NCBI GenBank assembly: GCA_949987565.1
Contig: OX465111.1
Location: 2,466,494-2,530,493 of the forward strand
Direction of reading: 5' to 3'
Length of the DNA: 64,000 nt
From: Luidia sarsii
Taxonomy: Eukaryota > Echinodermata > Asteroidea > Paxillosida > Luidiidae
Shown here one piece after another: positions 56,575 through 64,000 of this stretch. The notes under the pieces were generated by a model. The model did not search any database, had not been told where the DNA came from, and was given only the letters and a program-made list of their open reading frames with translations. Within the stretch, counting starts at the first letter, position 1. Every line of letters begins with the position of its first letter. The position numbers and the translations under genes are program-made.

Positions 56575-58542
56575 AGAGCATGAGTATGAGCCAGAACCCG
56601 AGCCAGAGCCAGAGTCTGAGACGTGGTTTTGAAAGGGCCCACAGATTCAAATACAGTATAACTTGAAGATATAGCCAAGGTACACATGTAAAGTCATTTC
56701 CATCAAACCTGGACGTAAACCAAGGGGCTTCCCCAAGAAAGATACTGACCACTCAATCAAACTGCCTTCACAAATCCATCAAGTGAGTACTACATGTACA
56801 AATGAAATATGCCCTCTGACCTGTCAGTGTCAGGGTCATTTAAGAAGCCCCTTTCATAACACTGCTTCAGTCTGATCACTTTCCCATTATACTAATATGC
56901 ATCCCCATGTGGGTGACTGAATGCATTACAAATACAATTTGCACAGGGCAAGGCACCTGGTGGACTAAAGCAACACACCACTCTGGGTTATAATGGCATC
57001 ATTTATCACTGAACTATGGATGGAGGGATTGAAGCGTCACGCCCGGACAACAAACGGTATACTCACTCAACACCTGTGTCTTTTCCACACACCCGGCCCA
57101 TGGAGTCAGTCGCATAGACCAGTGACAGGGGGTCTCCACTGTACCAGGCTGTGTATGGTGCCCAAGACAGGACACACCGAGAAATGAAAGCAAAACAGAA
57201 ATGATGACATTTGGTGATGAGTGGTTCTCTCTTAGAAACCCAAATGCTGAATTGGGACATTTTCTTCTTGATAATGCAATGGCTAAATAAGACTTGAAGG
57301 CTTTGCATGGAGGGTGAATCAATATAGGAAGGTTTGCGGTAACACCATATATAAGGTCTCTTAAAGGAAGAGGTGTGGTTCTAAAAAAGAACCTGAGTGA
57401 TAACTCCGAGTGTTTACCACTCAGGTTCTTTTCAGAACCACACCTCTTCCTTTAAGAGACCTTATACATGGTGTCACCGCAAACCTTCCTATATTAATGC
57501 AATGGCTGTTAGGTATTGAATGTGTGTGTTCTCACAAACCAAATCCCCACTTTTCATGTTGGGCTTTAAACATTCAGCTTTGTCATGACCTCACTAATCA
57601 ATCACATCATGACCTCAATAATCAAGAACCACGTCAAAGTCCTTGTTGCAAAAGTCAAGACCTCACTGTGAACTTCAAATCTACACCATAAAGGTCAAAA
57701 CCTCATCACAAAGGTCAAATCCTCATTATAAAAGGTCAAATCCTCATCACAAAGGTCAAATCCTCATTATAAAAGGTCAAATCCTCATCACAAAGGTCAA
57801 ATCCTCATCACAAAGGTCAAATCCTCATCACAAAGTGTTCTACGCACTCACCAAAGCCTCCAACACCAATCATTCCCAGAAAGAACACGATGAAGAGAAT
57901 ACAGCAGAAGATGTCTGTGCAACTCCTGTCCAAACAGAGAGAGACCAATTCAAAAAGTAAAGAGTGTGGTCATCCTAAATAACTAGGAAAAAGACTGGAC
58001 ACATATTTTTCCTTTCACATTCACATCCATTTTGCCCAGTGCATCATGGTTTTTTCGTGGAGATAATCTAGCATGCTGCCAAACTAAAAATAAAAAGCAT
58101 TGTTTGAAATGTTGTAAGTTAGTTTCTTGTTTCGCTGGAGTAAAGCTCTGCAGTCGAATCCTGGTACACTGTACATTACAGCACAAAAGGCATTCTATCT
58201 CACAAGCCACAAAGCATAATCACAACACACTGTAGATGTATTCGTTGATACCTCCCCAGTCCACAACCCATCCTCCCTTCCCCTAACATGCCTAAGCCCC
58301 CAAAACCCAGATACATGTACATGTACATGTAGGGCATCAGCAGGAGAAATAGTAGCTTGAGAATTTGAACAAATTGCAGTAATGTAAAGAAAGGAGGCAC
58401 TTCTAGCACATCTCTCATCTCTGTATGTTCATGATCAATTCCAAAAACAGCATTACTGCATTAGCCTTGACAATGATGATACCAACTCCATACCTGTTAT
58501 CTAATGGCCCGTGGAAGGATGGATCATACTTGGAACTCTTCC
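42073..58542 (-). CDS. SLC44A2-like: Choline transporter-like protein, gene B (gene level, 19 exons, first exon not found)
   Basis: A second SLC44 multi-pass transporter, tandem to gene A and on the same strand. The nineteen visible exons encode 743 residues from [17 protein letters not shown] to the C-terminal NEDEDECEW, and only the first exon is missing. Shared family blocks are [67 protein letters not shown] and [18 protein letters not shown]. Intron phases equal those of gene A throughout. Differences are a longer exon 11 (171 against 123 bases), longer exons 6 and 15, and no last intron. Sequons are NAS, NET, NSS and NCS, at different places from gene A. The acidic C-terminal tail (DNEDEDE) is unlike the Lys-rich tail of gene A. 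Confidence 0.95.
42360..43620. repeat. (GACAGA)n higher-order minisatellite in gene B last intron
   Basis: Hexamer GACAGA/GGCAGA in higher-order units of about 236-266 bases, each marked by GTGGCAGAGAGGCAGAAAGG (near 42560, 42825, 43080, 43316). Very long frames of alternating RQRQ, ETET, RDRD (+) and SVSV, LCLC, LSLS (-) are repeat artefacts. The polypurine strand faces +. Confidence 0.97.
43701..43866 (-). CDS. SLC44A2-like: Gene B exon 19
   Basis: Acceptor ATCACAG and donor GTAAGT. It encodes [20 protein letters not shown] through VDYYWLVII. Confidence 0.95.
44215..44350. repeat. Foldback repeat family copy
   Basis: GTTAGAGGGCCTGACGTTTC, CTAGCAGGACCTTTCTCAAA, then the TTTTAGTCAGTGAGCAGTTT tail. 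Confidence 0.8.
44479..44702. repeat. Long-hairpin repeat, decayed copy
   Basis: AAAGTGAAAAGTTTGCAGTG at the left and CGCAAGCTTTTCACTTTG at the right. The interior arms (CTCTTTTGAGAA / TCTTTTCAAAGAG) also pair. Related to 46273-46447 and 57321-57495. Confidence 0.65.
44766..44839 (-). CDS. SLC44A2-like: Gene B exon 18
   Basis: Acceptor TTGGCAAG and donor GTAAGT. It encodes [20 protein letters not shown] and RNIV. The acceptor has a poor pyrimidine tract apart from a T7 run. Confidence 0.95.
45025..45128 (-). CDS. SLC44A2-like: Gene B exon 17
   Basis: Acceptor CTTGGCAG and donor GTGAGT. It encodes [20 protein letters not shown] and [14 protein letters not shown]. Confidence 0.96.
45557..45654 (-). 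CDS. SLC44A2-like: Gene B exon 16
   Basis: Acceptor GATTCAG and donor GTAAGT. It encodes [20 protein letters not shown] and [12 protein letters not shown]. Confidence 0.95.
45977..46230 (-). CDS. SLC44A2-like: Gene B exon 15
   Basis: Acceptor CCTACAG and donor GTGAGC. It has 84 codons with [20 protein letters not shown] and [20 protein letters not shown]. Confidence 0.96.
46273..46447. repeat. Long-hairpin repeat copy
   Basis: GGTTTGCGGTGACACCATGT at the left and ACATGGTGTCACCGCAAACC at the right, with inner arms around CTCTTCTCTTTCAAGGAGTG. Confidence 0.8.
46555..46665. repeat. Foldback repeat family, single-arm copy
   Basis: CTTTGAGAAAGGTCCTGCTA, GAAACGTCAGGCCCTCTTAT, then the TTTAGTCAGTAAGCAGTTTG tail. 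Confidence 0.8.
47221..47314 (-). CDS. SLC44A2-like: Gene B exon 14
   Basis: Acceptor CTGACAG and donor GTAAGT. It encodes [20 protein letters not shown] and [11 protein letters not shown]. Confidence 0.92.
47440..47580 (-). repeat. SINE family 1 fragment interrupted by a foldback arm
   Basis: SINE-tail blocks lie on both sides of AAGGTCCTGCTAGGATCGAA, suggesting insertion or recombination between the two repeat families. Confidence 0.5.
47603..47695 (-). CDS. SLC44A2-like: Gene B exon 13
   Basis: Acceptor CCCCTCAG. The donor is GTATCC as in gene A. It encodes [20 protein letters not shown] and [11 protein letters not shown]. Confidence 0.9.
47810..48020. repeat. Foldback repeat family, two-arm copy
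   Basis: Arms AGAGGGCCTGACGTTTGGAT and GATCAAAACGTCAGGCCCAC, plus tail. Confidence 0.85.
48085..48262. repeat. Foldback repeat family, two-arm copy
   Basis: Begins with the tail in inverted orientation (TGTTGCAAACTGATTACTGA), then arms TTTAGTGGGCCTGGCGTTTC and GAAACATCAGGCCCACTAAA. Confidence 0.85.
48310..48409 (-). CDS. SLC44A2-like: Gene B exon 12
   Basis: Acceptor CATTGCAG and donor GTGAAA. It encodes [20 protein letters not shown] and [12 protein letters not shown]. Confidence 0.95.
48510..49430. repeat. About 87-bp G-rich minisatellite, split by the MITE
   Basis: Units contain GTTTGGGTACCAAGG, GTGTTGGCGGTGGTGTCTGG and GGTATGAGGGTGTTAGGTGA, seen on both sides of the 48603-49138 element. 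About four units. Confidence 0.88.
48603..49138. mobile_element. PIF/Harbinger-like MITE, copy 1 (536 bp)
   Basis: TIRs AGCCGCGTCCGCACTGGACT and its inverse AGTCCAGTGCGGACGCGGCT, flanked by TTA on each side (48600-48602 and 49139-49141). The interior repeats GGTAAACTAACCGAG-type motifs and has no ORF of note. A 3-bp TWA duplication is typical of PIF/Harbinger. Confidence 0.82.
49506..50220. repeat. 63-bp minisatellite in gene B intron 11, about 11 units
   Basis: Unit GGTTGTTCAGATGGAAATAA, TTTCTGGTTTTACTAAATGG, TGGGTAGTCTTTGTGAATCC. Three-base periodicity opens frames on both strands. It ends about 45 bases from exon 11. Confidence 0.95.
50266..50436 (-). CDS. SLC44A2-like: Gene B exon 11 (extended loop)
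   Basis: Acceptor TTACCCAG and donor GTGAGT. It encodes [20 protein letters not shown] through [11 protein letters not shown] 16-residue extension relative to gene A includes the sequon NSS. Confidence 0.94.
50505..50662. repeat. Foldback repeat family, two-arm copy
   Basis: Arms AGAGGGCCTAACGTTTCGAT and CGAGACGTCAGGCCCTCTAA almost adjoin. Confidence 0.85.
50844..50956 (-). CDS. SLC44A2-like: Gene B exon 10
   Basis: Acceptor TTTTCAG and donor GTACGT. It encodes [20 protein letters not shown] and [17 protein letters not shown]. Confidence 0.95.
51531..51614 (-). CDS. SLC44A2-like: Gene B exon 9
   Basis: Acceptor TTCTCAG and donor GTAAGT. It encodes [20 protein letters not shown] and SSWYIIL. 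Confidence 0.94.
51830..52385. repeat. 19-bp-type minisatellite in gene B intron 8
   Basis: Repeats of CATTCTATGATACAATGCC with variants (GACACAATACC, TGCTACAAATGT), close to exon 8. Confidence 0.93.
52468..52606 (-). CDS. SLC44A2-like: Gene B exon 8
   Basis: Acceptor CCAACAG and donor GTAAGT. It encodes [20 protein letters not shown] and on to GGILF, with sequons NAS and NET. Length 139, as in gene A. Confidence 0.93.
52670..53444. mobile_element. Probable TIR element in gene B intron 7
   Basis: TAGAGCTTTTCCGCTTCTG at the left and GGAAGCGGCGGAAAAGCTAA at the right are inverted. The right end itself forms a tight palindrome around CTTCCCTGGAAG. No ORF of note inside. Confidence 0.5.
53470..53790. 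repeat. 320-bp polypurine (GGA/GAA) tract
   Basis: Nearly uninterrupted purines on the + strand (GAGGAGGAAGAGGAGG-type). Frames rich in Glu/Arg/Gly (+) and Ser/Pro/Leu (-) are artefacts. Confidence 0.93.
53911..53980 (-). CDS. SLC44A2-like: Gene B exon 7
   Basis: Acceptor TTTTTGCAG and donor GTATGT. It encodes [20 protein letters not shown] and SEP plus one base. Confidence 0.92.
54356..54862. mobile_element. PIF/Harbinger-like MITE, copy 2 (507 bp)
   Basis: TIRs AGCCGCGTTTCCGCTGGACT and AGTCCAGTGGAAACTAGGCT are related to copy 1, flanked by TAA on both sides (54353-54355, 54863-54865). The interior has the same GGTTAAATTTGACCG / GGCTCGGTTAAAGTAACCGA vocabulary. Confidence 0.78.
54919..55080 (-). 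CDS. SLC44A2-like: Gene B exon 6
   Basis: Acceptor GTTGTAG and donor GTAAGC. It has 54 codons from [20 protein letters not shown] to GTGEYS. It is 15 bases longer than in gene A. Confidence 0.94.
55343..55490 (-). repeat. SINE family 1 copy
   Basis: The minus strand reads GGGTGCCCCCACC-like 5' end blocks, then GGCTGGATAGCTTAGATGGG (box A). A 5' fragment repeats at 55545-55612. Confidence 0.65.
55915..55999 (-). CDS. SLC44A2-like: Gene B exon 5
   Basis: Acceptor TTTTTTCAG and donor GTGAGA. It encodes [20 protein letters not shown] and QIGCPSTK. Confidence 0.94.
56440..56625. repeat. (GAGCCW)n hexamer minisatellite
   Basis: GAGCCTGAGCCAGAGCC-type units. The + frame reads a Pro-Glu repeat and the minus frame Ala-Gln/Leu-Trp repeats. 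It lies in gene B intron 4. Confidence 0.93.
57067..57148 (-). CDS. SLC44A2-like: Gene B exon 4
   Basis: Acceptor TACACAG and donor GTGAGT. It encodes [20 protein letters not shown] and GKDTGV. Confidence 0.94.
57321..57495. repeat. Long near-perfect hairpin (about 75-bp arms)
   Basis: AATATAGGAAGGTTTGCGGT at the left and ACCGCAAACCTTCCTATATT at the right, with arms continuing through CTCTTAAAGGAAGAGGTGTG. The loop is about 20 bases. Gene B intron 3. Confidence 0.9.
57690..57838. repeat. About 20-bp tandem repeat next to gene B exon 3
   Basis: AAAGGTCAAATCCTCATCAC units (about 7), the last lying about 12 bases from the exon 3 donor. Confidence 0.9.
57852..57925 (-). CDS. SLC44A2-like: Gene B exon 3
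   Basis: Acceptor TTGGACAG and donor GTGAGT. It encodes [20 protein letters not shown] and GVGGF, the first membrane span. Confidence 0.95.
58494..58542 (-). CDS. SLC44A2-like: Gene B exon 2 (first found)
   Basis: Acceptor TTCTGCAG and donor GTATGG. It encodes [15 protein letters not shown]. At 49 bases it has the same length and phase as gene A exon 2. Confidence 0.94.
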
Positions 58543-58819
58543 CTGCAGAAATGGACAGAAGATAACACAAGGAATATCAGATCAGAACTTTCTTGCAAGC
58601 ACCAGTTCATGTACATGTATGTACACACGTACAAGTTCGTATGTAGTGGGATGCTGTCAGAGTAGACAAGTTACTGGCAATTGATAATCTGTACAGTACA
58701 TTACATACATGTTTGCTACTATAGGGTGATTTCAGAGTTGTCAACGTTTGCAGGGGCATTTCGGTGATTCTTCAACAAGTTGCCAAAGGCAGGAAAGACT
58801 CACACACTGCCTATCACAC

Positions 58820-59320
58820 GTACGGTACATGTACATGTACCAGATTGGCCCCAGCAAACCTTGAATCCACCTACATGTACACATGTACATGTACATACGG
58901 TACACATATATTTGTATGTAAGAACTAAGAACCCTACTGTATCCCTGTGGAGTGTAATAGACTTTTTTCCACTGATGTCCAGTGTATATGTACATGTACA
59001 TGTACATGTACATGTACATTGTATGTGATGAACAGTGCCTCTGATGTACACATGTACTGTAGGCCTACATGTACATGTACATGTACAGTGCGACTCACTA
59101 TAATTATGTGCACATATGGGCCGTGTAATAAAATACAGCTCTGAGGGCATCCATGAATAACCTTTTTTGAATTCATGCCTGAGCAGCCCGACATCCATGC
59201 ACTCAATAACATTACATACAATGTACACTATGTACATGTACATACATGTACATACTGTACATGTGATGTACGTGTGCAGTTCAAGGAAAGTAAGCCGGAT
59301 GTACATGTACATATGAAAAG
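58820..59320. repeat. TACATGTA-rich cluster
   Basis: Multiple runs of ATGTACATGTACATGTA and variants. Confidence 0.9.
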
Positions 59321-61769
59321 TTTGGTTGAGAAAACACAAAACAGAAAATGTCAATGACTGTGCTTTTCTAAGCATTATTATGTTCTGCTGCAAATGAAAA
59401 AAAAAGGAAAGTTCTGATGAGTTGCTGATCATGAGATCTATGTACTGTATACATGTGGGTGGCACTGTGTGTGGGTGAGATTGAAACTCAGTAAGGGCAA
59501 CCGTCATCAAAACTACATGTACATGTATGTACAGTACTGTACCTCATCATGATTTAATTATTTCAAGTTTTTTCAAACAGTTCTGACAGCAACAAATTGC
59601 CAATTACAAGATGGCAGTTACCGGTAATACAGAATATCTAAATATATTACAAAATATATCTTGAATAAAACTACCAGTATACATAAAAACATTATAGACT
59701 TCTTTGACTGACTGCAGCACCATTCACTGTATAGTACCAGTACATCAAATACAATTGTGCAAAGCCATCACAGGGCCTTGTATACATGTACGTGTGTAGC
59801 TGTGTGCACTTGTTGATCAAGTGGGTACCACATCTGGTCTAGAAAGTAGCAGTCACTGGTTCAAATCCCACCTACAGAAAGCCGCCTGTGGTTTGGGAAT
59901 CTCTTTAGCAAGCAGACAATCAGGCATAGAGTATAGCCAGTAGAAACAGCTTTACATGCTAATCCTCATTTAAAAGAACTTGAACACATTTGAAGTCATT
60001 TGTGTGGGGCATCCTGAAGAGGAAACAATAAGGTCACTCTTCACCACAGGCAGCTTGCCCAGTGGGCCTTGTGACTGTATGTTTCCCATTGCTTTAAGAT
60101 GACTTCACCTCTACAGATGTTGCCATAATGCCATCAATGCTCAAGGTCTATTATAATCAGTTAATGTTATTCTATGCCAACCTCCCAAAGGTAACGATTA
60201 ATTCATCCTGATACACATACCACCCTGTACATGTACATGTACTGTACATGACACATGTACCAACTACCATCGCAGCAGCCATTCTTCCATCAGTTGCCTG
60301 ATGACAGTTATAGGGGTCCTTGCAACCCAAACATACCAGTAACATGACATCACATTCTTAAATAAACTTAAATGTACCCCCCCAAAGAAAAAAAAAAAAA
60401 AAAAAATCCAATATGAATTCATCTCTATTGTAAAGGACAAATAGGAACTACAGACTGTGTTTATGGTGAAAGAAATGTACCGGTACTTGTAGGAAAAGTG
60501 ATGCTTTTCTTTACGCGAAACTACACAAACTCTATAATGTACTGTACATGTACATGTACAACTGTATACAACTACATGTACAAGCACATGAGTGTACTTT
60601 GCTTCCAAGAATTCCTGAGCGCTTACCGTACATGTAATTGCATATATAGAGGAATTGTCTCCCTGCTACATGTACCGGTACATTGAATTTTACAGCCTTC
60701 CAAATAAATAATCCTAATATTGGCTGTCACAAAACCTCACAGCTACTGCTTGGGGACTTTCCTACGTGCACTACCTGCACAATGTCAGGCACACTCAGTA
60801 CTTTTGGAATTCACTCAAAGTCTGTTCCATTCACTCCAGTGGTTTCATCCATGGTTGAACTCAGTTTGTGTGGTGGGTTCATTCTGAATCAGTGTCAGGC
60901 CAAGCCAAACCTTTCTTTGTGAATGGGGTGGAGTGGTGTGCAGTTAGACTGTACACAAACAGCCTTGTACTTAAACCCAGTACAGTAGGCTTGCACACAT
61001 GATGGGCAAAGCTCTCTACCTTAGCTCACCGCCTGGGTTTTTTCAGTAAACAGGAACATACTGTACATGTACAGTATTCCATATCAAGACAGAATCGAGA
61101 AGTGATACTGTCCATAACTACATGTACATGTAGTACTAGCCTGGAGTGTCAGTGTCACTCAGCTGAATCTCTTTCATCTGGAAATATTAACAAATCATTC
61201 TGCCTCAATTAGATAATCATGGCTCAGCTTAATTCGCTCAACCAATGCACATGTATGCTTAGATTTCTGCCTCGCTGGGCTGCAAATAATGTATCATAAG
61301 GCAAAAACTCATGAAAACTTAGGCACACACCAGAGGACAGAGCTGAGCTACATGTACTACATGTTCTAGCTGCCAAGCAGTAGCAGCAATATACTGTAGA
61401 CCACACTCATCAGCTGTTTCCCACTGATTTGTAAAGTACTGGGATGGTTACAAACTGAGAGCCATTTGTGGTTCTGGCTCTGTCAATTGAATACAGTTTT
61501 GGTTTCACAATTACATAACATGGTTTTACAGTAGGTCAGGTTGAAGCTTTGATACCTAATTTATCCATTGGTGTCTCAAATCCTCAGTCACAGGCTTGTG
61601 CAGCACAGTGTTTGCAGTGGCATTCAATTCAACACTAAAGCCAGGATTGTGGTTTCAAAAACACTTTAAATCTCATTACTGGCTTTATACAGTACAATGG
61701 ATGATTGGGCAGGGGGTTTCCAGGAGCTTTGAACAAGAATCAAACCAACTTGAAAACCGAAACACTGTG

Positions 61770-62290
61770 GAAATGGATACATATACATGTACAATGTACA
61801 TGTAGGCCCCTACTGTAGACATATACAAAGTTGGATCATGGAGCTGAATCAACTTATAAAAAAGATTACACAACAAAACAAGGCGGATGGAATATGGTAC
61901 TTGTACCATGGCTCCATGCTTGCTGTACAATTTGCTGGTAGGGAAAGTTGCTAAAATAATATCCAATGCAAAGTAATTAAAACTCCAAAGGAAAGGACAC
62001 ATAAACATGTAAATGTACATGTATGTACTGTAAATGATGTACACATACTGTACACGTACATGTACACCAAGTACACCATTTACAATGTAGCTACCGGTAT
62101 ACATACATGTTTGTAAATTATGTACCGGGGGGGTACTTGTATACATGTACATGTACATGTACATGTAAAGTACAGTACATGTACATGTATGTTCATTTAC
62201 ACATGTACACTGTACATGTACATGAACAGTACTAGTGGCATGCTACCTGTATACATGTTATTGTACATGTATGTACACTGCTAGTGCTAG
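61770..62290. repeat. TACATGTA-rich cluster
   Basis: Dense ACATGTACATGTA and GTACTGTACA motifs with scattered ACCGGTA. Confidence 0.9.
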
Positions 62291-62559
62291 TAATCTGCAA
62301 TTGAACTGTTACACCATGGAGACCTAGCTCCATGGTTACAGCATGGTTACAGTTTGTGCTGATGAGAGCAATTTGAAAAGAATCTCGACAATTTTGTTTC
62401 TTTTTGTAAGAAAAACATTTTCTGGTAGACTGATAATTATATTAGGATAATGTAACAAAATAAAAAGGAAATGGTCAGAAGAAATGTTTTTGCTTAGATT
62501 CACCAGTTTGTAAAAATGACCACACCACAACATATGTAGGGCCACAGCTACACGTAGGC

Positions 62560-63012
62560 CCTATAGTACATGTACATGTATGCACTTAACAAAACTAGCT
62601 TTCCTTGCTTCCAATGTACATGTACAAGCACATGTACAGGTACATTGGACAGGTACATGTATGTACCGGTACCTGTACATGTGTACATAGTTATTGCATG
62701 TAAACATTGGATGACTATCCAAGCTGAGTGCTGACATCCTGGTTACCAAGAAATCTACATATGGAAGTGCAGCGCTTGAACAACTTAAATGAATGTCAGA
62801 AGCACGATTTGGAGAACTGCTAACAAGACTTGCATATATACACTGTACATGTACATGTGCACTGTAAATAATGTACCGGTAATCTGGCTTCGTTTCCACA
62901 GGAAATTGGGAGAGTCTGTGATGAATACCGGGCAAACAAAAGCACTGTCATCAGTACGTGTATGGTACAGGTGTACAGGTACATGTACACCCATGTACAT
63001 GTACATGTTTTG
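62560..63012. repeat. TACATGTA-rich cluster
   Basis: As above; includes GTACCGGTACCTGTACATGT. Confidence 0.88.
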
Positions 63013-63061
63013 CAAGTGCCAAGGTGTGATTCATTTGAAGTTGGAAAATTATGCAAAGAGA

Positions 63062-63230
63062 GAAAGGCCTTTGAGAAAGGTCCCGCTAGGATCAAAATAT
63101 CAGGCCCTCCTTATTATTGATAGTTGCATATTTTGGTCATTTTAGTGAATAAGCAGTTTGTAACATTTACTCCAACAACTGTGAAAAGTTGAAGGGCCTG
63201 TCATTTTGATCCTAGCACAGGCTTTCTCAA
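63062..63230. repeat. Foldback repeat family copy
   Basis: CCTTTGAGAAAGGTCCCGCT, AAAATATCAGGCCCTCCTTA, the tail, then an opposite arm GGGCCTGTCATTTTGATCCT. Confidence 0.75.
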
Positions 63231-63799
63231 AGGTACATTGTAACATGGCACATAAGCAACAGTAATTAAGATGTTTAGAAATGAAAGGGTTGGTCATCGC
63301 GGTGGTACAAATAAGAAGACGAGTGATCAAAGTTATGCGATGTCTCGTTGCTGGTAGCGATGTTTCAGTTGCTAGAGAACTGCTAACCTTCATTATGATA
63401 TTTGTTGGTTAAATTTCTGTTTATTGCAGTCTGGCTTTGACAGATCTCTCCAAATACAGATTTGGGGTGACAGAACCCAACAAACCCCCCACTGAAAGGC
63501 TGACGGAGCATGCAGGTGTAACTGCATTTATAACTTGACAGGGTGGCATTCGGATCAGAGCATTTCTTTAGAAGCCGTGACGTGACCTGCCAATGACCTG
63601 ACAGGGATCCAAGGGGGTGATGGACTGCCAAGAGAGCACATGCTGAGCTGCAAAGACAGTGAAGAATACACATGCCTTACATGCCTTACATGCCTTACAT
63701 GCTTGGTACAAGCGCATCAATCTGTTGTTGGTTCATCCCTTTCTACCTACGAGGTTCATCTCATATTCTGGGGAGTCCTATTCAAATGCACCATGTAAT

Positions 63800-63880
63800 A
63801 TGACCTCTACTAGCTCGGTGGTCAAGTGGATATATACCACCTGCAGAAAATCAAGGTTGCAGGTTCAGTTCTCACACTGA
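63800..63880 (+). repeat. tRNA-like SINE, family 2
   Basis: TAGCTCGGTGGTCAAGTGGA (box-A region) and GCAGGTTCAGTTCTCAC (box B) at tRNA spacing. Confidence 0.6.
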
Positions 63881-64000
63881 TACATATTTTTAAGCGGGCA
63901 AAGCACTGAGCATGTATGTACATGTACATAAGAAATTGCAAATTTCACCTACATGTAACTTATAGGAAGGCAAAGTGAATCCAATTAATTACCGTAGATA

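Larger units (their letters stand above)
58543..64000. other. Probable gene B intron 1 / upstream region
   Basis: No exon is identified. It is rich in TACATGTA palindromes, with tRNA-like sequences (about 59820-59890, 63800-63880) and a foldback copy. The missing gene B first exon must lie here unrecognised or beyond 64000. Confidence 0.5.

Noticed and set aside
56330..56632. Pro-Glu repeat protein
   Set aside because: Generated by a GAGCCW hexamer array in an intron antisense to gene B.
58741..59510. Minus-strand 236-codon Cys/Thr/Met/Tyr-rich frame
   Set aside because: Composition follows from TACATG repeats; no recognisable protein.
60617..60640. Gene B first exon ending ATG-TAC-G before GTAAGC on the minus strand
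   Set aside because: The donor is good and the phase fits, but the coding part would be two codons in TACATGTA-rich sequence; no supporting homology.
63985..64000. Gene B first-exon donor at the window edge (IYG before GTAATT)
   Set aside because: Too little sequence and a weak donor; cannot be judged.

Overview
The window is intron-rich metazoan nuclear DNA. It has GT-AG introns, tRNA-derived SINEs, MITEs, many minisatellites and dense TACATGTA motifs. The repeat texture resembles marine invertebrate deuterostomes (echinoderm, hemichordate or cephalochordate); I cannot name the species. No bacterial, CRISPR or viral gene system is visible. Three protein-coding genes are supported, and almost all other long reading frames are shadows of tandem repeats.

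Layout. (1) 1-3871, + strand: the last five visible exons of VPS52, a GARP/EARP tethering subunit, encoding about 256 C-terminal residues; the gene starts outside the window. A 21-bp minisatellite fills one of its introns. (2) 3872-12974: the tail-to-tail interval between VPS52 and the next gene. It holds a TIR element with a broken THAP zinc finger, a 147-bp tRNA-like tandem array with three further tRNA-like modules, a 1.8-kb TIR element carrying an internal 98-bp satellite, and a 97-bp array. (3) 12975-36199, - strand: a complete 21-exon choline transporter-like gene of the SLC44A2/4/5 clade (gene A, 728 or 733 residues), with two alternative coding first exons. (4) 36500-42072: intergenic, with small repeats only. 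(5) 42073-58542, - strand: a second SLC44 gene (gene B), a tandem paralogue in the same orientation. Its exon series matches gene A except that the last intron is absent and some loop-coding exons differ in length. Its first exon was not found. (6) 58543-64000: probably intron 1 of gene B, dominated by TACATGTA clusters.

Biology. VPS52 acts in retrograde endosome-to-Golgi/recycling tethering. The two SLC44 proteins are predicted multi-pass plasma-membrane transporters (choline; thiamine pyrophosphate for vertebrate SLC44A4). Nothing suggests they share a pathway. What links them is synteny: in human, VPS52 and SLC44A4 both lie in the 6p21 MHC region, so this window may preserve a proto-MHC linkage.

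Exon boundaries were derived by hand from splice consensus, unbroken reading phase, paralogue comparison and remembered vertebrate family members. No alignment or transcript data were available. The most informative non-gene observations are a Harbinger-like MITE whose empty site is preserved in neighbouring tandem units, a CACTA-like MITE, a minisatellite that begins inside a 5' splice site, and the duplicated alternative first exons of gene A.
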